Shown piece after piece: positions 1-7,572 of a stretch of 13,571 nucleotides of DNA (the first letter of the stretch is position 1; every line of letters starts with the position of its first letter). A program made the translations under genes and the position numbers. The notes under the pieces were generated by a model. That model searched no databases. It was not told where the DNA came from and worked only from the letters and a program-made list of their open reading frames with translations. Origin of the DNA: an uncultured Caulobacteraceae bacterium (GTDB lineage Bacteria; Pseudomonadota; Alphaproteobacteria; Caulobacterales; Caulobacteraceae); contig CALEOQ010000016.1 of the NCBI GenBank assembly GCA_937910255.1, positions 1 to 13,571 of the forward strand, read 5' to 3'.

Positions 1-129
1 AACAATGTCTCCTATCGTCGCCGGGTGGCCCTGGACGTGCTCTATGCGCGGACGGTCGGCGTCCGGCGCTATGTGCAGATCATGGCCGCCACCGTGCCGG
101 CCGTGCTCCTGCGCAGCGGCTCCTACTGA
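1..129 (+). CDS. Polyprenyl-phosphate sugar-phosphate transferase (priming enzyme), C-terminal fragment
   Basis: The reading frame is open from the first base to the TGA at 127-129 and encodes the last 42 residues of a protein whose start lies outside the window. The pattern NNVSYRRRVALDVLYAR followed by a hydrophobic stretch with TVPAVLL and a final GSY matches the C-terminal end of the bacterial sugar transferase family (ExoY/WbaP/WcaJ type). There, a conserved R-V-x-L-D-x-x-Y block follows the catalytic core and 'TVPAVL' sits at the extreme C-terminus. These membrane-bound enzymes transfer a hexose-1-phosphate from a UDP-sugar to undecaprenyl phosphate, the first step of Wzx/Wzy-dependent polysaccharide assembly. 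That role fits the downstream genes. The match feels closest to ExoY-like proteins, but only the tail is visible, so the sugar (Gal or Glc) cannot be assigned. Confidence 0.75.
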   Translation, partial: NNVSYRRRVALDVLYARTVGVRRYVQIMAATVPAVLLRSGSY

Positions 130-210
130 GCCGCACGCACTTTCGATCGTCTTCCGCGCGTCTTGCCTGCGGTCAGTAAAGTAAATGCCGGGGCGGGGGC
201 CTGGTGCGAT

Positions 211-954
211 ATGTCTCAAGTCTTCGATCTCGCCAATGACGCCCAGTTGGCGTCCGATCTGGCCCGACAGGCCGGAACCCTGCTCCTGAAGGCGCGCGAC
301 CTCACCAGCATCACCGGCAAGCCGCTAGGCGCCTTGGGCGACGCCGTCGGCCAGCAGTTTCTCAGCCATTCTCTGCAGAGCCTGCGGCCGAATGATGCGG
401 TGCTGTCCGAGGAGGCCACCGACGATGTCGCCCGGCTGGAGCGCTCACGGGTCTGGATCATCGATCCCCTCGACGGCACCCGGGAATACTCCGAGGGCCG
501 CGACGACTGGGCCGTCCATGTGGCCCTCTGTGTCGATGGCGAGCCCGTGGTGGGCGCCGTCGCCCTCCCCGCTCTGGATCTGGTACTCGACACCAGCACC
601 CCGCCGAAAATGCCGCACGCGCCGGACGGCCTAAAGATCCTCGTCAGCCGATCGCGGCCGCCGGAGGTCGCCAGCCGGGCGGCCGAAGTGCTCGGCGGCG
701 AACTGGTGGGCATGGGTTCAGCCGGCGCCAAGACCATGGCCGTGGTCCGCGGCGAGGCCCACGCCTATGTCCACGCCGGCGGCCAGTACGAATGGGACTC
801 CGCCGCTCCGGTCGCCGTGGCGCTCGCCGCCGGCTTCCACGTCTCCCGCCTCGACGGCTCGCCGCTGACCTATAATCACCGCGACACCTACATGCCCGAC
901 CTCGTGGTCTGCCGGCCGGAACTGAAGGACCGGCTCATGGCGGCGGTAGGCTGA
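211..954 (+). CDS. cysQ: CysQ-type 3'(2'),5'-bisphosphate nucleotidase (inositol monophosphatase family)
   Basis: Encodes 247 residues of the Mg2+-dependent, Li+-sensitive phosphatase superfamily. Visible metal-site motifs are SEE at residues 66-68, DPLDGT at 85-90 followed by DWAVHVAL, and WDSAAP at 195-200. Instead of the usual T-x-A-D motif near residue 44 it has LGD, as I recall for mycobacterial-type CysQ proteins. CysQ removes the 3'-phosphate from PAP (adenosine 3',5'-bisphosphate), the by-product of sulfotransferases and PAPS reduction; some members also hydrolyse fructose-1,6-bisphosphate or inositol phosphate. I chose the ATG at 211 because family similarity begins there (MSQVFDLANDAQLASDLA). 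A TTG at 163 would add 16 residues with no family resemblance. It ends one base before the next ATG (TGAGATG), so the two are probably coupled. The exact substrate is an inference. Confidence 0.8.
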   Translation: MSQVFDLANDAQLASDLARQAGTLLLKARDLTSITGKPLGALGDAVGQQFLSHSLQSLRPNDAVLSEEATDDVARLERSRVWIIDPLDGTREYSEGRDDWAVHVALCVDGEPVVGAVALPALDLVLDTSTPPKMPHAPDGLKILVSRSRPPEVASRAAEVLGGELVGMGSAGAKTMAVVRGEAHAYVHAGGQYEWDSAAPVAVALAAGFHVSRLDGSPLTYNHRDTYMPDLVVCRPELKDRLMAAVG

Positions 955-955
955 G

Positions 956-1939
956 ATGTCGCCCGCGCCCTCGCCTCAAGCTCGCGCCGTCGTCACGGGC
1001 GCCAGCGGCTTCATTGGCACGCGCCTGGTCCGACGACTGGCGGACCAGGGTCGCTCGGTGGTCGCGGTCGACATCGCTCCCGCGCGCCAACAGGTGGCGG
1101 GTGTGGAATACATCACCGCTGACGTCCGTCGGCCGCTGGATCTCCAGATCGGGTCGGGCGCGCAGGTTCTGTACAATCTAGCGGCCGTCCACCGCACGCC
1201 AGGACACCCGGCTCACGAATATTATGAGACGAACGTTCTCGGGGCCGGCCGGGTCACTGCCCTGGCCGAGGCCTGCCAGATACCGCTGATCGTCTTCACC
1301 AGCTCGATCTCGGTCTATGGGCCGACCGAAGTGGTGCGCACCGAGGCCTCGCCCCCCGCCGCCACAAGCGATTATGGCCGCTCAAAGCTGATGGCCGAAC
1401 TGATCCATCAGATGTGGCTGAAGGGTGAGCCCGGCCGCCGGCTGGTCACGGTGAGACCCGGCGTCGTATTCGGGCCAGGAGAGCGAGGCAATTACAGCAC
1501 CCTGGCCAGCGCGCTTCGACGCGGCGTCTTCTTCTATCCAGGACGCAAGAACACGGTGAAGAGCGGGGGGCATGTGGATGAGCTCATCCGGACCCTCGAA
1601 TTCGCCGTCGCCCGTCAGGACCGCGAGATCCTTTTCAACTTCGCCTTCCCCGACGAGAGCACCACCCAGGACATCGTCACCACGTTCGGCCAGGTGATGA
1701 ACCGCCTCTTCCGGCCGGCCACCGCCCCCCTGCCCGCCCTGTTGCTCGCCGCCCGCCTGTTTGAAGCCGCCAACGCCATGGGCGTCAAAACCCCCATCCA
1801 CCGCGAGCGCGTCATGAAACTGGTGCGCTCAACCCGTATCGCCCCACAGTGGCTCATCGACAACGGCTACCAGTTCGAACTCTGCCTCAGGTCGTCGCTG
1901 GAGAGTTGGGCGCAGGAAACCGAAGGGCGGTTCGAGTGA
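956..1939 (+). CDS. Extended-SDR NAD(P)-dependent epimerase/dehydratase (nucleotide-sugar modifying)
   Basis: A 327-residue cytoplasmic Rossmann-fold protein. The NAD(P)-binding glycine motif TGASGFIG is at residues 14-21, the acidic residue after beta-2 is in VAVDI (36-40), NLAA is at 74-77, the serine of the catalytic site is in TSSISVYG (115-122), and YxxxK appears as Y140-GRS-K144. VRPGVVFGPGE near 167-176 and GHVDEL at 205-210 are typical of the GalE/WcaG/RmlB-like group. Family members epimerise, dehydrate or reduce UDP-, GDP- or dTDP-sugars. The substrate cannot be read from sequence, but a place in the same glycan pathway is likely. Its start lies one base after the cysQ stop, and its TGA overlaps the GTG start of the next glycosyltransferase (GTGA). 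Length is normal and no domain is missing. Confidence 0.85.
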   Translation: MSPAPSPQARAVVTGASGFIGTRLVRRLADQGRSVVAVDIAPARQQVAGVEYITADVRRPLDLQIGSGAQVLYNLAAVHRTPGHPAHEYYETNVLGAGRVTALAEACQIPLIVFTSSISVYGPTEVVRTEASPPAATSDYGRSKLMAELIHQMWLKGEPGRRLVTVRPGVVFGPGERGNYSTLASALRRGVFFYPGRKNTVKSGGHVDELIRTLEFAVARQDREILFNFAFPDESTTQDIVTTFGQVMNRLFRPATAPLPALLLAARLFEAANAMGVKTPIHRERVMKLVRSTRIAPQWLIDNGYQFELCLRSSLESWAQETEGRFE

Positions 1940-3261
1940 CGGTTGCGACCACCACGCCAGAGGCCTTCGCTCAGGTGCAGGATGGAGCGTCCCCAACCAC
2001 GGGACGAGAGTCTATTGTCATCTATGGGATCAACTACGCCCCCGAGATCGCCGGGGTTGGTCGTTATTCTGGTGAGATTGGCGCCTATCTGGCCGCCGAG
2101 GGACATGCCGTCTGTGTGGTTACGGCTCCGCCGCACTATCCCGGTTGGCGGGTGCAGGCGCCGCACCGCAACGGCTGGGCCTATGAGGCGCTGGCCGGCG
2201 CTGAGATCTATCGATGCCCACTTTATCTGAGTGAACAGATGAAGGGCGTCCGGCGGCTGCTCGCCCCGTTGTCGTTCGCCGCGAGTTCCGCGCCGGTGGC
2301 GCTTTGGAGCATTCTGCGACGGCGGCCCAGTGTCGTGCTGGTGGTCGAGCCGACCCTGTTCGTGGCGCCGATGGCGCTGCTGGCGGCGAGATTGGTGGGC
2401 GCGCGGACAGTCCTCCACGTCCAGGACCTCGAGGTGGAGGCCGCCTTTGCGGTCGGACACCTGGGCCAGGGCGGCCTGCTGGCGCGTCTGGCTGGGGCCT
2501 TTGATCAGGCCATGGCGCGCAGCTTCGACCGGATTGTCACCATCTCTAACCGCATGGCGGAGAAGATCATCGACAAGGGCGTCGAGGCCAGCAAGGTCGA
2601 GGTTGTCCGCAACTGGGTCGATCTGGATCAGGTCCGCCCTGACCAGGACGCCAGCGCCTATCGGCGCGAATTGGGGATCGCCGAGGATGCGTTCGTCGCG
2701 CTCTATTCGGGCAATCTTGGCGCCAAGCAGGGCGTGCGGCTGATCTGGGAAGCAGCGGAACGGCTGCGTGACCAGCCGGAAATCCTCTTCCTGGTGGCGG
2801 GCGATGGCCCCATGCGGCCTGAGCTGGAGAAGGCGGCGGCCCGGCTGCCGAACCTGCGACTGGTGGGTTTTCAACCCGAGGCCCGGTTCGGCGAGTTTCT
2901 GAGCGTGGCTGATGTCCACCTGTTGCCGCAGGAACGGGAGGCTGCCGACCTTCTCCTGCCTTCGAAACTGGGGGGCATGCTCGCCTCGGCCAAGCCGGTC
3001 ATTGTAACGGCCGATGAGGGTACGGAACTGGCCGAGTTTCTGGGGGCGTCCTGCCGGATGACGCCGCCCGGCGATGCGGCGGCCCTGGCCCAGGCCATCC
3101 AGGAGGCCGCCGCCTCTGGCCCGACGCCTGAGCATCGCGCCCAACGCCTGGCGCTAGCAAACCAACTCGCCAAGACCAGCGGGATCAACCTCTTCACCCA
3201 GGCGGCGCTGTTCTTGCAGCCGTCAGACGCCTCTTCCGACGCCAGCCTCAAAGCGGCATAG
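1936..3261 (+). CDS. wcaI: GT4 family glycosyltransferase, WcaI-like
   Basis: Encodes 441 residues. After a 25-residue low-complexity N-terminal extension comes GINYAPEIAGVGRY (31-44), then HAVCVVTAPPHYPGW (57-71), the signature opening of the colanic acid transferase WcaI. HVQD is at 161-164. The C-terminal donor domain starts at LYSGNLGAKQG (256-266) and carries LLPSKLGGMLASAKPVI (340-356), where WcaI-type enzymes have P-S-K rather than the common E-x7-E. It should transfer one sugar from a nucleotide donor to the lipid-linked repeat unit at the inner membrane face. I chose the GTG at 1936: it overlaps the upstream stop as GTGA, and no in-frame ATG lies between it and the first conserved strand. 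A start at 1849 would overlap the upstream gene by 91 bases. The symbol reflects family resemblance; fucosyl specificity is not proven. Confidence 0.82.
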   Translation: MTVATTTPEAFAQVQDGASPTTGRESIVIYGINYAPEIAGVGRYSGEIGAYLAAEGHAVCVVTAPPHYPGWRVQAPHRNGWAYEALAGAEIYRCPLYLSEQMKGVRRLLAPLSFAASSAPVALWSILRRRPSVVLVVEPTLFVAPMALLAARLVGARTVLHVQDLEVEAAFAVGHLGQGGLLARLAGAFDQAMARSFDRIVTISNRMAEKIIDKGVEASKVEVVRNWVDLDQVRPDQDASAYRRELGIAEDAFVALYSGNLGAKQGVRLIWEAAERLRDQPEILFLVAGDGPMRPELEKAAARLPNLRLVGFQPEARFGEFLSVADVHLLPQEREAADLLLPSKLGGMLASAKPVIVTADEGTELAEFLGASCRMTPPGDAAALAQAIQEAAASGPTPEHRAQRLALANQLAKTSGINLFTQAALFLQPSDASSDASLKAA

Positions 3262-3284
3262 ATTCATGTTAGCGGACCCCACAC

Positions 3285-4361
3285 ATGCCTGACGCCAAAG
3301 GTCGCAAGGTCGCCCTGATCACCGGGGTCACCGGTCAGGACGGCGCCTATCTGACGGAGCTGCTGCTGTCCAAGGGCTATATGGTCCATGGGCTGAAGCG
3401 GCGCTCGTCCTCGTTCAACACCGGCCGGATCGAACAGTTCTATCAGGACCCCCATGAGGAGGACCGCCGCCTGGTCCTGCACTATGGCGACCTGACCGAC
3501 TCCACCAACCTGATCCGCATCGTCCAGCAGGTGCGCCCCGACGAGATCTACAACCTGGCCGCCCAGAGCCATGTGGCGGTCAGTTTCGAGACCCCGGAAT
3601 ACACCGCCAATGCCGACGCCGTCGGCACTCTGCGCCTGCTAGAGGCCATCCGCATCCTGGGGCTGGAGAAGACCACCCGCTTCTACCAGGCCTCCACCTC
3701 CGAGCTCTACGGCCTGGTGCAGGAAGTGCCCCAGAGCGAAACCACGCCCTTCTATCCCCGCAGCCCCTATGGGGTGGCCAAGCTCTACAGCTACTGGATC
3801 GTGGTGAACTACCGCGAGGCCTATGGGATCCATGCCTCCAACGGCATCCTGTTCAACCATGAGAGCCCGCTCCGCGGGGAGACCTTCGTCACCCGCAAGA
3901 TCACCCGCGCGGTGGCCGCCATCAAGCTGGGTTATGAGGAGCGACTCTATCTCGGCAATATCGACGCCAAGCGCGACTGGGGCCACGCCCGGGAATATGT
4001 CCGCGGCATGTGGATGATGCTGCAGCAGGACGAGCCCGACGACTATGTCCTGGCCACCGGCGAGACCACGGTGGTCCGCGACTTCGTCACCGAGGCCTTC
4101 GCCCAGACTGGCGTCACCCTGCGCTGGGAGGGCGAGGGCGTCGATGAGCGTGGGATATGCGCCGAGTCCGGCCGGGTCTATGTGGAGATCGACCCTCGCT
4201 ATTTCCGCCCCACCGAGGTCGACCTGCTGATCGGTAATCCGGCCAAGGCCAAGGCCAAGCTCGGCTGGACCCACGAGACCAAATGGCAGCAACTGTGCGC
4301 CGAGATGGTCGCCGCCGACCTGATCACCGTCGCCAAGGAAAAGTGGCACCATGCAGATTGA
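3285..4361 (+). CDS. gmd: GDP-mannose 4,6-dehydratase
   Basis: A 358-residue extended SDR that converts GDP-D-mannose to GDP-4-keto-6-deoxy-D-mannose, the committed step toward GDP-L-fucose and related 6-deoxyhexoses. Visible signatures are the NADP-binding GVTGQDG at residues 14-20, KRRSSSFNTGRI at 38-49, YGDLTD at 67-72, the catalytic STSELYG at 137-143, and Y162-GVA-K166. NHESPLRGETFVTRKIT (191-207) and NIDAKRDWGHA further on are near-invariant in Gmd. Length and start agree with the family; the ATG at 3285 has only a weak upstream ribosome site. It is separated from the WcaI-like gene by 23 bases and overlaps the start of the FkbM gene by 11 bases. Codons are strongly GC-ended. The next enzyme of the pathway, Fcl, lies two genes downstream. 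Confidence 0.96.
   Translation: MPDAKGRKVALITGVTGQDGAYLTELLLSKGYMVHGLKRRSSSFNTGRIEQFYQDPHEEDRRLVLHYGDLTDSTNLIRIVQQVRPDEIYNLAAQSHVAVSFETPEYTANADAVGTLRLLEAIRILGLEKTTRFYQASTSELYGLVQEVPQSETTPFYPRSPYGVAKLYSYWIVVNYREAYGIHASNGILFNHESPLRGETFVTRKITRAVAAIKLGYEERLYLGNIDAKRDWGHAREYVRGMWMMLQQDEPDDYVLATGETTVVRDFVTEAFAQTGVTLRWEGEGVDERGICAESGRVYVEIDPRYFRPTEVDLLIGNPAKAKAKLGWTHETKWQQLCAEMVAADLITVAKEKWHHAD
4335..4340 (+). promoter_or_regulatory. Ribosome binding site of the FkbM gene inside the end of gmd
   Basis: AAGGAA lies 10 bases before the ATG at 4351, within the last codons of gmd. It supports initiation at 4351 and hence the 11-base overlap with gmd. Confidence 0.55.
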
Positions 4362-5295
4362 GATTGCGCACTCGGTCCCGACGTCGCGTAGAGCAAAGAC
4401 GCCGATTGTAACGCGTATACTTCGCGCGCTGCCAGATCTTCGCGCTTTCAAGGGCGGGTTGAAGGCGATGCTCTTTCTATGTGGCCCGAAGCGTTCGCCC
4501 AGCATCGACTATGTAGTGGATGTCGATGGCCTAAAATTTTTAGCCAATCCCACTTCTTATATAGAATGGAACATCCTCTACTTCGGCGACTATGAAGGTC
4601 GTGAAATCTCCCTGTTTCGCGAGGCTTGTCTAAAACACAAGGGAAAAAATCTCGGCGCGATTCTCGATATCGGCGCCAATATAGGGAATCACTCCCTCCG
4701 TTTCTCTAAATTTTCCCGCGTCGTCTATTCGTTCGAGCCCAATCCGATCGTCTGCGACCGCCTCGTCGCCAACATCCAGTTGAACGACGCCTTGAACATT
4801 AAGGTACGAACGTTCGGGTTAGGCATGGACGATGCAGTGCTGCCTTTTTTCGCCCCGACCAGCGATACAAGCTTCGGTAATATGGGCACGGGCACCTTCG
4901 TCCTGGCCGAGGCCCCGAACGACGCCAAGTACATGGAACTTCAGATTCGCAATGGCGATGCGGTTGTGAAGGAGGAGTCACCTGGACGTATCGATGCCAT
5001 CAAAATCGATGTGCAAGGGTTTGAAACCGACGTGCTGATTGGCTTGGCGAAAACAATCGGAGAGCATTTTCCGGTCATCTGGTTTGAAGTTTCTGGGTCC
5101 ACCGCCGACGCGATCGCTGACCTTGGGGGCGTGCGTGCGATTATTCCGTTTGAACTTGATCTGTACAAGTTCAACACCCAATCACGACTGGGTTTGTTCC
5201 ACACGCTTTCTCTTGAACCCTGGGACACCTCTCATCGCCTCAATGAGGGCGACTATATCGTGGTGCCGCGCCTCACAGTTGGTAACCCGGAGTGA
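4351..5295 (+). CDS. FkbM family S-adenosylmethionine-dependent methyltransferase
   Basis: Encodes 314 residues. The SAM-binding motif I is DIGANIGNHS at 106-115, followed by FEPNP at 128-132, NIQLND at 141-146 and the FkbM-characteristic KIDVQGFE at 218-225 with IWFEVSG at 243-249. FkbM-like enzymes mostly O-methylate sugars or hydroxyls of secondary metabolites; in a glycan operon the likely role is O-methylation of a residue in the polysaccharide. It lies between gmd and fcl, which normally are neighbours, and it is visibly more AT-rich (a hand-counted block at 4621-4680 is about 48% GC, against about 78% at 5401-5460 in fcl). That suggests separate acquisition. Residues 1-50 precede the conserved fold and have no clear motif. 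The acceptor sugar is unknown. Confidence 0.88.
   Translation: MQIEIAHSVPTSRRAKTPIVTRILRALPDLRAFKGGLKAMLFLCGPKRSPSIDYVVDVDGLKFLANPTSYIEWNILYFGDYEGREISLFREACLKHKGKNLGAILDIGANIGNHSLRFSKFSRVVYSFEPNPIVCDRLVANIQLNDALNIKVRTFGLGMDDAVLPFFAPTSDTSFGNMGTGTFVLAEAPNDAKYMELQIRNGDAVVKEESPGRIDAIKIDVQGFETDVLIGLAKTIGEHFPVIWFEVSGSTADAIADLGGVRAIIPFELDLYKFNTQSRLGLFHTLSLEPWDTSHRLNEGDYIVVPRLTVGNPE
5289..5292 (+). promoter_or_regulatory. Ribosome binding site that decides the fcl start
   Basis: GGAG ends five bases before the ATG at 5298. A GTG at 5292, overlapping the fkbM stop, would start inside this site and has no good site of its own, so 5298 is preferred. Confidence 0.5.
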
Positions 5296-5297
5296 CA

Positions 5298-6254
5298 ATG
5301 GCGGCGGTAACCTTCCCGCTCGCTGGAAAGCGCATCTGGGTCGCCGGCCACCGCGGCATGGTCGGCTCGGCCGTGGTGCGGCGCCTGGCCACCGAGGACT
5401 GCGAGGTCCTGACCGCCGGCCGCGACCAGCTGGACCTGCGCCGCCAGGCCGAGGTGGAGGCGTGGATGGACCAGGCCCGCCCCGACGCCGTCATCCTGGC
5501 CGCGGCCAAGGTGGGCGGCATCCTGGCCAACGACACCTATCCCGCCGACTTCCTGTATGAAAACCTGATGATCGAGGCCAACATCATCCACGCCGCCCAC
5601 CGGGCCGATGTGGAGAAGCTGTTGTTCCTCGGCTCCTCCTGCATCTACCCCAAGGAGGCGCCCCAGCCGATCCCCGAAAGCGCCCTGCTCACCGGCCCCC
5701 TGGAGCCGACCAATGAGTGGTACGCCATCGCCAAGATCGCCGGCATCAAGCTGGCCCAGGCCTATCGCCGCCAGCACGGCCGCGACTTCATCAGCGCCAT
5801 GCCCACCAACCTCTATGGCCCCGGCGACAATTTCGACCTGAACACCAGCCACGTCCTGCCAGCCCTGATCCGCAAGGCCCATGAGGCCAAGATGGCCGGC
5901 GCCGACCACATCACCATCTGGGGCACCGGCGCCCCGCGTCGCGAATTCCTGCACGCCGACGACTGCGCCGACGCCCTGATCTTCCTGCTGCAGCGCTATT
6001 CCAACCACGAGCACGTCAATGTGGGCTCCGGCGAGGACATCACCATCCTGGACCTGGCCCGCCTGGTCTTTGAGGTGGTCGGGTTTGCGGGCGAGATCCG
6101 CACCGATCCGAGCAAGCCGGACGGGACGATGCGGAAGTTGATGAGTGGGGAGAGGTTACGGGAGATGGGCTGGTCGCAAAGGATCGGCCTGAGGGAAGGA
6201 ATCACTTCGGTCGTTCAAAATGAGAACCTCAAAGGATTGCGCGCACGCAAATGA
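5298..6254 (+). CDS. fcl: GDP-L-fucose synthase (GDP-4-keto-6-deoxy-D-mannose 3,5-epimerase/4-reductase)
   Basis: A 318-residue SDR enzyme that epimerises and reduces the Gmd product to GDP-L-fucose using NADPH. Signatures are GHRGMVGSAV at residues 17-26, AAAKVGGILANDTYP at 68-82, SSCIYPKEAPQPIPE at 113-127 (serine and cysteine of the catalytic site), Y142-AIA-K146 and NLYGPGDNFD at 171-180. WGTGAPRREFLHADDCADA follows in the C-terminal domain. The ATG at 5298 is preferred over the GTG at 5292 because of its GGAG. The stop overlaps the flippase start (ATGA). The last ~60 codons lose the strict C-ending codon use of the rest, and the final ~18 residues (from GITSVV onward) do not show the aromatic T-Y-x-W end usual in the family, although total length is normal. 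Function is still expected, since the active-site residues are intact. Confidence 0.95.
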   Translation: MAAVTFPLAGKRIWVAGHRGMVGSAVVRRLATEDCEVLTAGRDQLDLRRQAEVEAWMDQARPDAVILAAAKVGGILANDTYPADFLYENLMIEANIIHAAHRADVEKLLFLGSSCIYPKEAPQPIPESALLTGPLEPTNEWYAIAKIAGIKLAQAYRRQHGRDFISAMPTNLYGPGDNFDLNTSHVLPALIRKAHEAKMAGADHITIWGTGAPRREFLHADDCADALIFLLQRYSNHEHVNVGSGEDITILDLARLVFEVVGFAGEIRTDPSKPDGTMRKLMSGERLREMGWSQRIGLREGITSVVQNENLKGLRARK

Positions 6255-7534
6255 GGGGCTTCACTCGCCGTCTTTTGTCGTTTGCGTCCGTAAACGCCCT
6301 CTCCCACTTAGTCGGTGCAGCGTCAGGCATTTTACTGGTCAGATGGATGAGCATCGAGGACTATGCGGTTTATGCTGTCGTGATTACCGTAATGGGTGCC
6401 ATATCAGTATTGACGAAAGGTGGTGTGCAACTTGGATTTAGCAGCTTGCTCGGAAAAACGTGGCCAGATCTCAGTCGCGCTTCAAGCCTAATTGCCTCGG
6501 TACGTCAAACGCGCTGGATCGTATCGGCGTTTATACTACCGGTGATTATCGCGTCTAGCTACCTGCTTTTCGACCGCGCCGGCGCAGACAGTAGACTAAA
6601 CATCTTTCTCTGTTTTTCTCTCGTCGTCTTTTGGTGGGCTGATATGCGCTCTCGCGTAGTAGATCAGGTGCTCTTTTTTTCGCAGGGCGCGCTTTATGTT
6701 CAGTCTATCGATGCGTTGATTTCCATTCTGCGGGTCGCCCTTGTGTTGACTCTGGGCATCATGGGTTTCATCGGCGTAATTAGTGCAACCTTAATAAACA
6801 TCGCCGCCGCCGTCGCGCGCGTTAGGCCCATATTATCTCGCATTCGCGAAGTTCTAACCTCTATTGAAGAGCCATCACGCTACGACGACCGACGGGCAAT
6901 AAAGCAAATCGCTATCCGGCAGATACCCGTCGACATATTCTACGTACTTCAGGCCCAGGTCGCGATGATTATCCTCGTGAGTACCGCTGACAGCTCCGCA
7001 ATCGCGGGTTACGGTGCCCTATCGCGCATTGCTCAGCTTCTCTCCCCAATCCAAGCTATAACGCTAGCAATATTCGTACCGCTCTTTGCTGTCGGCCACG
7101 TCGGAGCTCTCAGGAAATTCGGGGGCCTGGTACTCCTCGCCTCCGTCCCTGGGACGCTTCTTTTTCTTCTCGCTTTGGCCACTCCATCAGTGGTGTTGTG
7201 GCCGTTAGGACCCGGCTATTCCAACCAGATATCCGCCGTCATTGTCTGCGCAGGAACCGCCGCGTTCAACACGGCCACTAGTATCGCTTGGAGCTTAGCG
7301 GCACATCGTGGCTGGAATCATTGGGGATGGTTGCGAATTCCATTCGGTCTGTTTTGGTGCCTTATCGGCCCCCTGATTGTGGCGACCAACACTATCTCTG
7401 GCGCGTTCCTGTTTTACGCTGGCTTCTCGATCGGGACCCTCGTCGCTGTTCTCGTCGAGTTAGCGCATGCCATGCTACGGGGAGAACTGACTTGGACGGG
7501 GCGCGAAGACGATTGTCAGGACGGCCTAGCTTAA
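6251..7534 (+). CDS. Wzx-like polysaccharide flippase (MOP superfamily membrane protein)
   Basis: A 427-residue, very hydrophobic protein with about 11-12 predicted membrane segments by eye (for example near residues 12-31, 38-58, 90-107, 117-132, 155-185, 228-247, 262-283, 290-315, 325-350, 362-382 and 385-405). The N-terminus, with an amphipathic start then LVRWMSIEDYAVYAVV (29-44), matches the pattern of Wzx/polysaccharide-biosynthesis flippases, where 'L...l...eyg.ya' ends the first helix pair. Such proteins move undecaprenyl-pyrophosphate-linked repeat units from the cytoplasmic to the periplasmic face. Sequence conservation in this family is low, so the call rests on topology, length and its place between sugar-nucleotide and polymerase genes. 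It begins at the ATGA overlap with fcl. It is distinctly AT-rich: 6661-6720 counts to about 47% GC. Confidence 0.78.
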   Translation: MRGFTRRLLSFASVNALSHLVGAASGILLVRWMSIEDYAVYAVVITVMGAISVLTKGGVQLGFSSLLGKTWPDLSRASSLIASVRQTRWIVSAFILPVIIASSYLLFDRAGADSRLNIFLCFSLVVFWWADMRSRVVDQVLFFSQGALYVQSIDALISILRVALVLTLGIMGFIGVISATLINIAAAVARVRPILSRIREVLTSIEEPSRYDDRRAIKQIAIRQIPVDIFYVLQAQVAMIILVSTADSSAIAGYGALSRIAQLLSPIQAITLAIFVPLFAVGHVGALRKFGGLVLLASVPGTLLFLLALATPSVVLWPLGPGYSNQISAVIVCAGTAAFNTATSIAWSLAAHRGWNHWGWLRIPFGLFWCLIGPLIVATNTISGAFLFYAGFSIGTLVAVLVELAHAMLRGELTWTGREDDCQDGLA

Positions 7535-7559
7535 GCTTCATCGCCGACCCTAGTCGCGC

Positions 7560-7567
7560 AGGAAAGA
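7560..7567 (+). promoter_or_regulatory. Ribosome binding site that decides the start of the 7573 glycosyltransferase
   Basis: AGGAAAGA ends five bases before the ATG at 7573. It favours this start over an in-frame ATG at 7288, deep inside the flippase gene. Confidence 0.6.
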
Positions 7568-7572
7568 CCGCA

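Noticed and set aside
163..210. TTG start at 163 for the cysQ gene
   Set aside because: It would add 16 residues without family similarity; the ATG at 211 coincides with the start of the conserved N-terminal helix.
130..210. Possible promoter or terminator in the gap before cysQ
   Set aside because: No convincing -35/-10 pair, hairpin or U-tract; all neighbours are co-directional.
1849..1935. ATG start at 1849 for the WcaI-like gene
   Set aside because: It would overlap the upstream epimerase by 91 bases; the GTG at 1936 gives a GTGA junction like the ATGA ones elsewhere in the operon.
1867..3144. Long antisense open frame (425 codons, minus strand) opposite the WcaI-like gene
   Set aside because: It mirrors a clear GT4 gene in GC-rich DNA, is rich in R/G/Q/H, has no recognisable motif and no ribosome site; it is a codon-bias shadow.
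3639..4505. Antisense open frame (288 codons, minus strand) across gmd and the start of fkbM
   Set aside because: Low-complexity G/L/V/H-rich translation opposite two well-supported genes; no motif.
5253..6014. Antisense open frame (253 codons, minus strand) opposite fcl
   Set aside because: Composition is dominated by V/G/A/Q from reversed GC-rich fcl codons; fcl is unmistakable on the plus strand.
7288..7572. N-terminal extension of the 7573 glycosyltransferase back to 7288
   Set aside because: It lies wholly in the flippase coding region and the linker; the ATG at 7573 has a good ribosome site and begins at the first conserved strand.
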